The notes under the pieces are model-generated. The model saw nothing but the letters and a program-made list of their open reading frames with translations. It was not told the DNA's origin and did not search any database. Below, piece by piece: positions 8,353 through 16,077 of a DNA stretch of 64,000 nucleotides (positions are counted from its first letter, which is position 1; each line of letters begins with the position of its first letter). Source of the DNA: Acidobacteriota bacterium. Lineage in GTDB: Bacteria > Acidobacteriota > Terriglobia > Bryobacterales > Bryobacteraceae. Where the stretch lies: NCBI GenBank assembly GCA_016213725.1, contig JACQZS010000135.1, positions 28,030 to 92,029 on the forward strand. The letters are read 5' to 3'. The translations under genes were made by a program, and so were the position numbers.

Positions 8353-9726
8353 ATGCCTCGGAATGAAGTTAGCCTTCAGGCCCTGACTGGAGGCGTCAAG
8401 GTGAAACGGCGGGTACAGCATCCGAAGATTCACGAACGAAAGGACCGTGGAAGTTACTACTGGTTCTTCCGCTACTACGCCGACGAGATTCAGAGCGACG
8501 GTTCCGTGAAGACCTCCAGGAAGTTCCACATGCTGGGCCCCAGTCGTGGCGAGAACGCGATCGGCAAACGTGAGGCGGAGATCGAGCGCGACAAGTTCCT
8601 CGCCAAGCTGAATGCTCCAACGCAGGAAGCCGCCGTCGAACAAGTCCTGGCGACGGGGATTGCACTGTTCGGCGAGATCGCGAAGATGTACGAAGAGGGC
8701 TACCTCAGCCGCGAACACCAGATCAGCGTGGCGACCAGGGCCAAGGAGCTGTTCTACCTCCACAAGTACCTGATACCGCGGTGGGCCAAGTGCCGCCTGA
8801 ACGAAATCAAACCCAAGGCCATCGAGGACTGGCTTCACACGACGTTCGACTCCTGGTACAGCATGCACGGCGTGCGCAACATCATGAGCCGGATCTTCTA
8901 CTACGCCGAAGGCCACGGGCTTTGGGAAGAGGGCAAACGCAGTCCAGCCAGCCGAGCCAAGCTGGGCCGGAAACGGTACGCGTTCGAGCGGCGCATCCTG
9001 ACTTTCGAGGAGACCGCAGGGGTGTTGGCTCGGATGGACGAGCCCAACAAACTCATCCTCGAAACCTGCATCGCCACCGGCGCGCGCATCTCCGAGGTCC
9101 TTGGCCTGCAGTGGAAGCACGTGAACCTGGATGCCGGGACGGTCAAGATCGAACAGCGCGTCTGGCATCAGCATGTCGGCCGCCCAAAGACCGAAAACAG
9201 CCGGCGCGTGCTGGGTATCGGGTATCTGGCCGAGCGGTTTCGCGAAAGGGCCGCGGCCGAACGTGCCAAACCCGAGGGTTGGGTCTTTCATCAGAAGTGG
9301 GCCCCGGACAGGCCAATGTGGGATTCGGCGGTCCGCGACGCGCTCCACCAGGCGGCGCGCGTGGAAGGTTGCGATTTCAAAGGCCTGGGACCTCACTCCT
9401 TCCGCCGCGCCAACATCACGTGGCGGCAGGAGGTCGGCGGCAGCGCCATCGAGGCGTCCAAGATCGCCGGTCACTCCAGCCTGGAAATGACGAGCGAGTA
9501 CACCTTCGTGGCGCCGGAACGCCAGAACGAGCTGACTCGCCGCATCCAGGAGAGACTGGCAAACGCCGCCGCCAAGCCCGAGAAGACGACGACGGTCGAG
9601 GCGCCGCCTCCGGAACCGCCGCCACCACCGCCAGCAGCTCCGCCGCCCGCAACGGCGCCCACCCCAACGCCAGAGGCACCGCCCAGCCTGCTCGACACCT
9701 TGCAGGTGACGACGTTGGTGCAGTAG
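8353..9726 (+). CDS. Tyrosine recombinase / phage-type integrase
   Basis: The 457-residue protein has an N-terminal arm-binding-like region (YYWFFRYYADEIQSDG), a SAM-like core-binding domain (about residues 95-200) and a C-terminal catalytic domain. The catalytic residues visible are Arg245 in GARISEVL, His348 and Arg351 in HSFRR, His374 in GHSS and the nucleophile Tyr383 in SEYTF. After the catalytic domain there is an odd proline-rich tail of about 50 residues (PPPEPPPPPPAAPPP). It catalyses integration and excision of the element. The likely attachment site is the tRNA-Pro 3' fragment at 19447-19491, though the iterons at 14688 are an alternative. Confidence 0.93.
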   Translation: MPRNEVSLQALTGGVKVKRRVQHPKIHERKDRGSYYWFFRYYADEIQSDGSVKTSRKFHMLGPSRGENAIGKREAEIERDKFLAKLNAPTQEAAVEQVLATGIALFGEIAKMYEEGYLSREHQISVATRAKELFYLHKYLIPRWAKCRLNEIKPKAIEDWLHTTFDSWYSMHGVRNIMSRIFYYAEGHGLWEEGKRSPASRAKLGRKRYAFERRILTFEETAGVLARMDEPNKLILETCIATGARISEVLGLQWKHVNLDAGTVKIEQRVWHQHVGRPKTENSRRVLGIGYLAERFRERAAAERAKPEGWVFHQKWAPDRPMWDSAVRDALHQAARVEGCDFKGLGPHSFRRANITWRQEVGGSAIEASKIAGHSSLEMTSEYTFVAPERQNELTRRIQERLANAAAKPEKTTTVEAPPPEPPPPPPAAPPPATAPTPTPEAPPSLLDTLQVTTLVQ

Positions 9727-9936
9727 GCACTCCAGGTAGCAACTCTCAGAATCCAGACGACCACGGCCGTATTCGACTACTCCACCCCATAAGCCCAAGA
9801 GCAAACGAAGAGAAGAGTTGGCATCACCCGGGCGCACGTGGCGTGATGTGGCAGGACCCGTTCCGAGCAACTCGTTTCGAACTGACCAGCCCTCTCTCCT
9901 CACCTGATCGGTACAACCGCGCCATACGCCAGCAGC

Positions 9937-9955
9937 TAGAATACACATTCAGGAG
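9937..9955 (+). promoter_or_regulatory. Possible -10 box and ribosome binding site for the HTH/GHKL gene
   Basis: The 234-base gap after the integrase holds TAGAAT at 9937-9942 as a plausible -10 element, without a convincing -35, and a good CAGGAG ribosome binding site at 9950-9955, five bases before the ATG at 9961. No hairpin terminator or coding frame is evident in the gap. Confidence 0.3.
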
Positions 9956-9960
9956 CCCCA

Positions 9961-12819
9961 ATGCTGATTCTGCTCTCCTTCACAGAAGCTGCTGAGCGTC
10001 TGGGTATCCATCCTGACGAGTGCTTTGAGCTCGTCCAGAACGGCCAGCTGACGCCAATAAGGGTAGATCCGAATTGGTACATCGATGAGCGCGCTGTAGA
10101 AGAACTTCGCCGGAAGCGACAAGCCCCGACTCCAACCGACCCATACGCGATTGCTAATCAGTTCCTGTATCCAAGGACCCGGGCGTATGCTTCACTGACC
10201 AATAAAGAGTTCTCGGACCTTCTAAGCGAAATCAGCTCACTGCCACTCTGCGATACTGCCGAAAAGCGCGCTCAGCTAGAATCGAGCCGGCTTCTCGCAA
10301 GCCTTCCACTGCTCGCGAACGCGATTGGCAGAACCCTCGTGGGGGAGCCTGCCGATGATCGCAGGTCCCTCCACACTCAGAGATTGCGCGGGCTCTGGAG
10401 TGCCTGCGAACGGGTAGCAGGACCGGGACTCGATGGGCGGGGCTTTGCCGCCTTCCTGATCTCGGCATCCAAAGGTATGTCCGATGACCCCACCCTTCTT
10501 GTAGACATTGCCATGGCGGCGCAGAACCACGGCCGCGTTCCCGGCGACTTCGTCTGGAAAGATCCGACCGAGATGGAATCGAACCTCGTTGAGAGTGCAC
10601 GTTACGCAATCCGGAATCAGGATCTCGCATTTCTGAAGCGATGCATTGCCGCCTCAACTTTACTGGGCGTGCGATTTCAATCGGGAACATGGTCGCTCCT
10701 GGCGAAGCACTGCGGCGAAGTGCCCGCACCCGACTCGCTGGAGTGCGTTTGGAGTTCTTCTGCCCCTTCGCACAGCTCGTTTGGCGTACGCGAATGGAGA
10801 GCACTCATCAACGCCGCAGTGGAGTGTGACAACGTTGGTCTGGCTCGATCGATCTTCCTCGAGTGGGAGGCTAATGGGCTGATCGGCGCGAACGCTCTTC
10901 TCGGTGTTATGGCACAAGCATTCAAGGATCTCGGTGATGGGGGCCTCCTAAGTGAGGTCCTTGACCTGGGAGCGAAGGCCAAGGAACTCAGCTCCGCCAC
11001 TTGGGGCAGCTTGTTTAACGCAGCTGGAGATCTCGATGATGAAGGCTCATCTTTGTACAGGCTTTGGACCTCATGCCGCGAGCAAAAGGCCAGCCTCGAT
11101 GCTGGTGCACTGGGATCGTTGGCAGCGGCGAGTGGTACAGCACAACGGGGCGACATATTGACCGAGTGTTGGAATTCAGTAGTCGCATCGGAGGTAGAGC
11201 TGAATGCGATCGCTTGGGGTTCCTTCGCCTCAGCAGCGGGCGAATGCAGCGATGCAGCAATCCTGGAAAAGGTGTTTGAAGCCTGGTCGCCGACGACGGA
11301 CACTCTTCAACGGGGGGAGCACGGGATCTGGGGGTCGTTCTTTCAGGCCGCCGCCACGCTGAAGCGCGCCGACCTGCTACTTTCCTTTTTCGAAAAGCTC
11401 GAATCACTCGTTGATCACACCGTATTGCGGCACCGTGGGACGTTGGACCCCCTTCTTTGGTCGCTCAGTGCGCAACTGGACGACCGTGTTGTCGGCACTC
11501 GGATCCAAGATATGCTCTCAGGTGCAATACTTGACACCGAGCACTGCTTCGATGTTCTGACCTCGCACTCGCCGGCCGCCAGTTGGGATTCCAGCGGCCA
11601 ATTCGAGGGCGCCGCACGTTGCCTAATGCGTTGGCTGATCAACCAGTCGTATCGGTCACCGGAACATTTCATCGAGATCCTAGATCAATTCATCGATAGG
11701 CTATTTCAGATACGCCAAGACCGGACGAGGCTCTGGCATGCTTTAATAAGCCGCTCACAGGAGTCCTACGTCGGATGCCTTAGACGTCGCTGTCTTGAGC
11801 ACCTTGGTCAGAGCTTCTCGTATCTCGATTCCCTGACCCCCACTGAGCTGGTAGCCGAACTCCGCAAAGCAAATAGCGGTGTCGTTGCCCGGATCGTCGA
11901 CTTTCTCCAGACCGGTCTTGCACAGGTTCTTCCTGGCACGGAAAGTCAATGCACGTCACTAGACGACGAGCAGAGAAAAGTGGTCAACTACTTGGTCCAA
12001 AATCAGCGGACTTTCCTGCAGAGCCACGTCCGGGAGGATCCGGCCGCCTTCTTTGAGACTACCTTCAGCCTCGTTCAGTCTGCGAATCTTGCGGCGGTGT
12101 CCTCAAGCATCGCGAGGCACTTTCTCTTCTGTCTCATCCGTGAAATGTCCGCTGCTGTTTGGGAGGAGCTCTTCGAACCATTCCGGAAGGGTGTGCACAG
12201 CGCAAAGAACACTTTTATCCAACAATTCTCAGCCGTGCTTAACAAGGATGACCTGCCGGCACACTTCGCCGAAGAGGTCGCCGCGAACGCCCGCCGCTTC
12301 CTTCGCGACCTGGGCCACGCTTTGCGTGAATCAGCACCGCGCGAAGCGAAGGCCATCAATGTTGCCTTTGATGTACTGGTCCATCTTGTCGGACAGCGCG
12401 GGCGCCTTCCCACCACAAAAATCAACGTTCCGCGTCCTTTCTGTATCGCCGCGTGGGATGGTGCTAAACGCGAGATCATCATCCCGTTGCTTAAGGAGCT
12501 CAGGTCCAATGCCGAGACTGCCCTCCGACGGTTGCCGTCGGATCAGCAATTCTTCGAGGTTTCACTCGGTGAGGCCTCCGGCGAAGAAGAAGGCTACGCC
12601 GTACTGACCGTCGCCAACGCATGGGGTGGTGGCGGCTCAGCGTCAGAGTACTCTACCGGGATCGGACTTGGAGCCATCCAGCGATGGGCAAACCGGTTAG
12701 AGTACAAGGGAAAGATCGGTTTTGCTGTTCCTGATCAGGAGATCCGGACGCAGCAATCGTTTTGGGTGTGGCGCGTCTACCTGCACCTTCCCGAACTCGA
12801 AGCCGAGTCGGCCTTATGA
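9961..12819 (+). CDS. HTH / PPR-like repeat / GHKL ATPase protein (novel architecture)
   Basis: A 952-residue protein with three parts. Residues 5-54 (LSFTEAAERLGI...NWYIDERAVEEL) are an excisionase/MerR-like helix-turn-helix. Residues about 277-490 contain at least five degenerate repeats of about 35 residues with the pattern W-G-S-F-x2-A-A-G (ATWGSLFNAAG, IAWGSFASAAG, GIWGSFFQAAA), like PPR/TPR helical hairpins. The last 150 residues carry a GHKL ATPase: N-box KELRSNAETAL with Asn850 and G2 box STGIGLGAIQRWA (898-910). No HE-R-P type phosphoacceptor H-box is seen, although a helical region before the ATPase could serve as a dimerisation bundle. There is no membrane segment, so it is cytoplasmic. 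It is coupled by ATGA to a receiver/AAA+ partner. GC content is visibly lower than in flanking genes. Its biological role is unknown. Confidence 0.85.
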   Translation: MLILLSFTEAAERLGIHPDECFELVQNGQLTPIRVDPNWYIDERAVEELRRKRQAPTPTDPYAIANQFLYPRTRAYASLTNKEFSDLLSEISSLPLCDTAEKRAQLESSRLLASLPLLANAIGRTLVGEPADDRRSLHTQRLRGLWSACERVAGPGLDGRGFAAFLISASKGMSDDPTLLVDIAMAAQNHGRVPGDFVWKDPTEMESNLVESARYAIRNQDLAFLKRCIAASTLLGVRFQSGTWSLLAKHCGEVPAPDSLECVWSSSAPSHSSFGVREWRALINAAVECDNVGLARSIFLEWEANGLIGANALLGVMAQAFKDLGDGGLLSEVLDLGAKAKELSSATWGSLFNAAGDLDDEGSSLYRLWTSCREQKASLDAGALGSLAAASGTAQRGDILTECWNSVVASEVELNAIAWGSFASAAGECSDAAILEKVFEAWSPTTDTLQRGEHGIWGSFFQAAATLKRADLLLSFFEKLESLVDHTVLRHRGTLDPLLWSLSAQLDDRVVGTRIQDMLSGAILDTEHCFDVLTSHSPAASWDSSGQFEGAARCLMRWLINQSYRSPEHFIEILDQFIDRLFQIRQDRTRLWHALISRSQESYVGCLRRRCLEHLGQSFSYLDSLTPTELVAELRKANSGVVARIVDFLQTGLAQVLPGTESQCTSLDDEQRKVVNYLVQNQRTFLQSHVREDPAAFFETTFSLVQSANLAAVSSSIARHFLFCLIREMSAAVWEELFEPFRKGVHSAKNTFIQQFSAVLNKDDLPAHFAEEVAANARRFLRDLGHALRESAPREAKAINVAFDVLVHLVGQRGRLPTTKINVPRPFCIAAWDGAKREIIIPLLKELRSNAETALRRLPSDQQFFEVSLGEASGEEEGYAVLTVANAWGGGGSASEYSTGIGLGAIQRWANRLEYKGKIGFAVPDQEIRTQQSFWVWRVYLHLPELEAESAL

Positions 12820-14555
12820 CGCCACCCAGTGGGTGTAGAGTCCTTATACTCGATGATGACGTTGGCTACGCACTGCGGGTCGCGGTTGAGTTGACGAAAG
12901 TCGATCCGGTCCTGCTGGGCGGTGCAGTCCTTGAAATCACGCTCTGCAACAACGCCTGTTACATTGCTGAATGCGTGAAGCAGCGTGAGCCTCGCTGGGA
13001 TGTCGTGCTAGGGGACGTCTTCATGTGCAGGCCCAGTCGGACGCCTGCTTCTCCCCGCTCTCCTTCTGTGGTGCCTGTGACTCGGGAGCTAGATGGGCAG
13101 AAGTTCACTTCTCTCGAGTATGACTACCGCTGGAACAAAACATCGGCATCCGCACGCAGCGATGAAGGGGGCTTCCTTGTAGCGGATGCAATCCTTGAGG
13201 CCAGATCCAGTTCCGCGTCGCCGCAGGAGACCACATTGGTGCTGATCTCATCGGTCTTGAGCGGCCGCGAGCGCCGTCGGCTTCATAAGTATCTCTCGGA
13301 ATCCGACGGGTACATCCGATACTTCGACAAGGCCGAGTGGGACACAGCGGGTGGCGGCCCAGTTCTGCTTTCCGCCCGGCTCTTCAAATGGGCACTGGTA
13401 GATGAGATAACCTGGCGATTCTCTCGGCGCTTGGGTGGGCTCCAGCATCCAACCCCGCGGCTGCCGCTACTCGCGACGTCTCCTGCGATGCAGGAGGCTC
13501 AAGTTCGGGCGGCGCGGCTGGCCGCAGATCGCAGTGTCAGGACGATTTTCATATCAGGTCCGGTTGGATCCGGAAAGAAGACAATCGCTGCGGACATTGC
13601 CTTTCGCCGCTGTCAGCTCCTAGCTGGCTCGCCCAGGGTGCTTTCCATCGTCGCACGAGGGTTGGATGTTGAGAAAGTGAGAGCCGAAGTTTCCGCCGCT
13701 GCACTTCCAACTGTTCTGTCGGTCGATGAGATCACGGAGTTGTCGCCGACGGCGCAGCTCAAGTTGGAGGAACTTGTTACAGGCGCGGGCACCTTGGTGG
13801 AATTGGCATTGCTTTTATCTCGCCACCAGGTCGGTTACCTGAAGAAGCTTTGTGAACAGGGGCTCCTGCTGGATGTGTGGCTGAAGCGCGCCATTTCTGA
13901 TTTCATCGTTTTGCGGCCACTTGAAGAACGGCGCGAGGACATTACCGCTCTGGCGTCTGCTGTGGCTTGGTCTGTGCGCCCAGGTCTTTCTCTGAGCAGC
14001 GACGCTCTTGACTGGTTGCAAGAGCGAAGTTGGCCACTCAACGGAGCTCAGTTAGCCGCCGTCGTTAACGATGCTTCACGGATGTGTGCCGCGGCGATTG
14101 TTAACGCCACCGACGTTTCCGAGGCGTATCGCAGGGTCGCACTGGAACTGAATCTACCCACTAACGTGGACGCGGGTCCCGCTTCGGCTTTTGCGGCATT
14201 AACGGCGCCGGGACGAAAGCGTCGCACTGCCGAGGAGAAGCAGGCGATTATTGACTTCCACAGAAGAGTCAACCAGGAAATCCGCGAGTTGGCGAGGGAG
14301 TTGAAGTTCAATCACGACTTGACCTTGGACGATCTGCGCCGCATGAAGCCGGATCTGCAACTCTGGCAGATCAGCCAAGCCGACCGGCTGAAACAGATAT
14401 TCGACAGATGGCGCGGTGACCTAAAGAGGAATGCGCGTGTGGATGTTGCTGAAATTGTTGACAACATTGTCTTCCCGCTACATGGTCTGACATCCTCCTC
14501 GAACATTAAGAAGTTCAAAAGAGAGTTGCGCCAGTCCAAGCACCCCTCAACATAG
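12816..14555 (+). CDS. Receiver domain fused to degenerate NtrC-like AAA+ ATPase
   Basis: The start is the ATG at 12816, in ATGA overlap with the GHKL gene; an upstream in-frame codon at 12762 would overlap more and lacks support. The 579-residue protein begins with a phospho-receiver: acidic pair in LILDDD (Asp13-15), phosphoacceptor Asp67 in DVVLGD, LISS (144-147) and FDKAEW with Lys172. It has an unusual insertion of about 50 residues after Asp67. The second domain resembles NtrC AAA+: LPLLATSPAMQEA, Walker A GPVGSGKKT (248-256), Walker B VLSVDEI (300-306) and LRPLEERREDI (366-375). ELFG and GAFTGA are absent, so it should not activate sigma54. The C-terminal 110 residues are helical and basic, possibly DNA-binding. 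It is the likely phosphorelay or signalling partner of the preceding protein. Confidence 0.85.
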   Translation: MTPPSGCRVLILDDDVGYALRVAVELTKVDPVLLGGAVLEITLCNNACYIAECVKQREPRWDVVLGDVFMCRPSRTPASPRSPSVVPVTRELDGQKFTSLEYDYRWNKTSASARSDEGGFLVADAILEARSSSASPQETTLVLISSVLSGRERRRLHKYLSESDGYIRYFDKAEWDTAGGGPVLLSARLFKWALVDEITWRFSRRLGGLQHPTPRLPLLATSPAMQEAQVRAARLAADRSVRTIFISGPVGSGKKTIAADIAFRRCQLLAGSPRVLSIVARGLDVEKVRAEVSAAALPTVLSVDEITELSPTAQLKLEELVTGAGTLVELALLLSRHQVGYLKKLCEQGLLLDVWLKRAISDFIVLRPLEERREDITALASAVAWSVRPGLSLSSDALDWLQERSWPLNGAQLAAVVNDASRMCAAAIVNATDVSEAYRRVALELNLPTNVDAGPASAFAALTAPGRKRRTAEEKQAIIDFHRRVNQEIRELARELKFNHDLTLDDLRRMKPDLQLWQISQADRLKQIFDRWRGDLKRNARVDVAEIVDNIVFPLHGLTSSSNIKKFKRELRQSKHPST

Positions 14556-14856
14556 TCCGATTCGGAACAACAAAATCCCGCCATGGCGGCACAACGCCAA
14601 CGGCCGGTGTTGGTACCCGGCTGGGTGCAAATCGAACCGTCAGTTGAGGCCGGACCGGGCTGACTGCGGAGCTGAGCCCTTCCAGTAGTACCCCTCAGTA
14701 CCCCCAACGTACCCAGAAGTCGTTTTGTTGCATAGCCTTGAAGTACCCCGCCCGCTCCGCCGCACACTGGGCCTGTAAGGACTCCGGCGGAGCCGGGAGC
14801 GGCCGACGGCGTCCCGGTTGAACGCTCCCAAATTCAGAAAAGGGGGTCTGAGGACG
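14556..14856. other. Non-coding gap after the GHKL/receiver pair
   Basis: About 300 bases with no credible gene. It holds GTACCC iterons (reported separately) and a GC-rich inverted stretch near 14780-14815. No tRNA-like sequence is recognised. The following gene could in principle start at a TTG at 14818, but the ATG at 14857 is preferred. Confidence 0.5.
14688..14748 (+). repeat. AGTACCC-like iterons with helical spacing
   Basis: GTACCC occurs at 14688, 14698, 14709 and 14743, three of them as AGTACCCC. The spacings of 10, 11 and 34 bases are close to whole turns of DNA. A further GTACCC lies at 14613. Such short direct repeats on one helical face are typical of arm-type integrase or other oligomeric protein binding sites. 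Confidence 0.4.
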
Positions 14857-16077
14857 ATGCCAAACGGATTTGAACAGCTATTGGGTTCCACCTCGCTGTG
14901 GATCTACGTCGCGGTGTTCGGGACGGCAGTCTTAGAGGGTTTCGTGCTGACGACTTTCGCAATCAACGGGACGATCGGGTTTGTCGCGCTCGGCGGCCTG
15001 CTGGCGAAAGGGTACCTCAATCCACCGGCGGTTGTCGCCTCCATCTACTTCGGGACCATGGTGGGCGACGGATTGACCTTTATTCTTTCGACGCGGTTAC
15101 AGCGGATTCGCGCAATCGCTCGACATCAGCGGAGAATTGAAAAATACCGGATGCCGCTCGTGCAGCGCCCGTTCCGGTTCCTTGTGTTGTGCCATCTGAC
15201 GCCGTACCTCAAGGGCGTGAGTGCATTGCTGGCCGGCGGCGTGTTGCCGTGGCGCACGTGGATCCGGGCAGAGGCTGTGGGGGCGTTTTGCGGCACGCTG
15301 CTTTTTACGGGCCTGGGCGCCCTGGGCACCACAGTCGTCCTGAACGCTCGTCACCAGAACGCGGCCAGCGCTTCGTCCGGTTTCGCCGTGCTGGTGGCCG
15401 TGGTGGTGATATGGATGCGCGCGTTGCGGCCCTGCCGGATTGCCGGGATTTGCGAAACCCGGTCGGACCCACGGTTGAGGGGAAGGAACTGGAAACGACT
15501 TTTCTTTGTCGTTTACTACCCATTCTGGAAACCGATCCGAATGGTCGAGGCGGCGCTGCGCCTGTTGCCAACGCGTTCTTGCCGCCCGGACCTCGCGCAA
15601 TCGTTTCCTGACGCCATGCCGGGTGACATCTTTCTCGTTCGGCTACACGCGCCGGCGCCTTGGGGCAAGTGGGCGCACACGGCGATCGCGATCGATCGGG
15701 ACCGTTTCTGTCATGGCTTCGGGAAGGTGATTACTGAACACCAGTTTGACGGTTTCCCCGTGCGGTACACGATCGCGCACCTGCGGGTCAAGTGTACGCC
15801 AGAGGAGGCGGCGCGCGCGGCATCTGCCGCGGCTCAGATGATCGGCAGGCCTGTCTCAATTTTGGCGCGCCCGGGCGACACCTCCAAATTCAGCTGCACC
15901 TCGCTCGCGTGCTACGCCTACTCCTCGGTCGGCATCACGCTGGGCCCGGAGAATACCGGGCGCGTCGTCCCGGACGATCTCTTCCGCTCGCCGCAAGTGG
16001 AATTGATCCGATTGGTCTTCACGGAAGGCCGGATGGAGCGCAAAGGAGCTGATCATGCTGAGCAGCAACTCGTTTGA
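14857..16077 (+). CDS. DedA/SNARE-associated membrane protein fused to a permuted-papain amidase
   Basis: The start is the ATG at 14857; the alternative TTG at 14818 would add 13 mostly polar and charged residues. Numbering is for the 406-residue form. Residues 15-190 form a DedA/VTT-type membrane domain with several hydrophobic segments and the re-entrant motif LCHLTPYLKG, in which the usual Arg is replaced by His. Residues 255-390 look like a YiiX-type permuted papain (NlpC/P60-related) domain: MPGDIFLVRL, the His in KWAHTAIAID (His274) and the nucleophile-like Cys in KFSCTSLACYAYS (Cys347). DedA proteins act in phospholipid or undecaprenyl-phosphate traffic, and permuted papains hydrolyse amide or thioester bonds in lipids or peptidoglycan. 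The gene heads an overlapping three-gene operon with an ATP-grasp and a radical SAM aminomutase. The fusion is unusual. Confidence 0.75.
   Translation: MPNGFEQLLGSTSLWIYVAVFGTAVLEGFVLTTFAINGTIGFVALGGLLAKGYLNPPAVVASIYFGTMVGDGLTFILSTRLQRIRAIARHQRRIEKYRMPLVQRPFRFLVLCHLTPYLKGVSALLAGGVLPWRTWIRAEAVGAFCGTLLFTGLGALGTTVVLNARHQNAASASSGFAVLVAVVVIWMRALRPCRIAGICETRSDPRLRGRNWKRLFFVVYYPFWKPIRMVEAALRLLPTRSCRPDLAQSFPDAMPGDIFLVRLHAPAPWGKWAHTAIAIDRDRFCHGFGKVITEHQFDGFPVRYTIAHLRVKCTPEEAARAASAAAQMIGRPVSILARPGDTSKFSCTSLACYAYSSVGITLGPENTGRVVPDDLFRSPQVELIRLVFTEGRMERKGADHAEQQLV

Noticed and set aside
7870-9948. Long minus-strand open frame (about 690 codons) opposite the integrase and the gene before it
   Set aside because: It is the GC-rich shadow of clearly functional plus-strand genes with intact catalytic motifs; the translation is low-complexity and resembles no family.
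12762-12815. Earlier start for the receiver/AAA+ protein
   Set aside because: It would overlap the upstream gene by 58 bases and add residues outside the receiver fold; the ATGA-overlap start at 12816 fits better.
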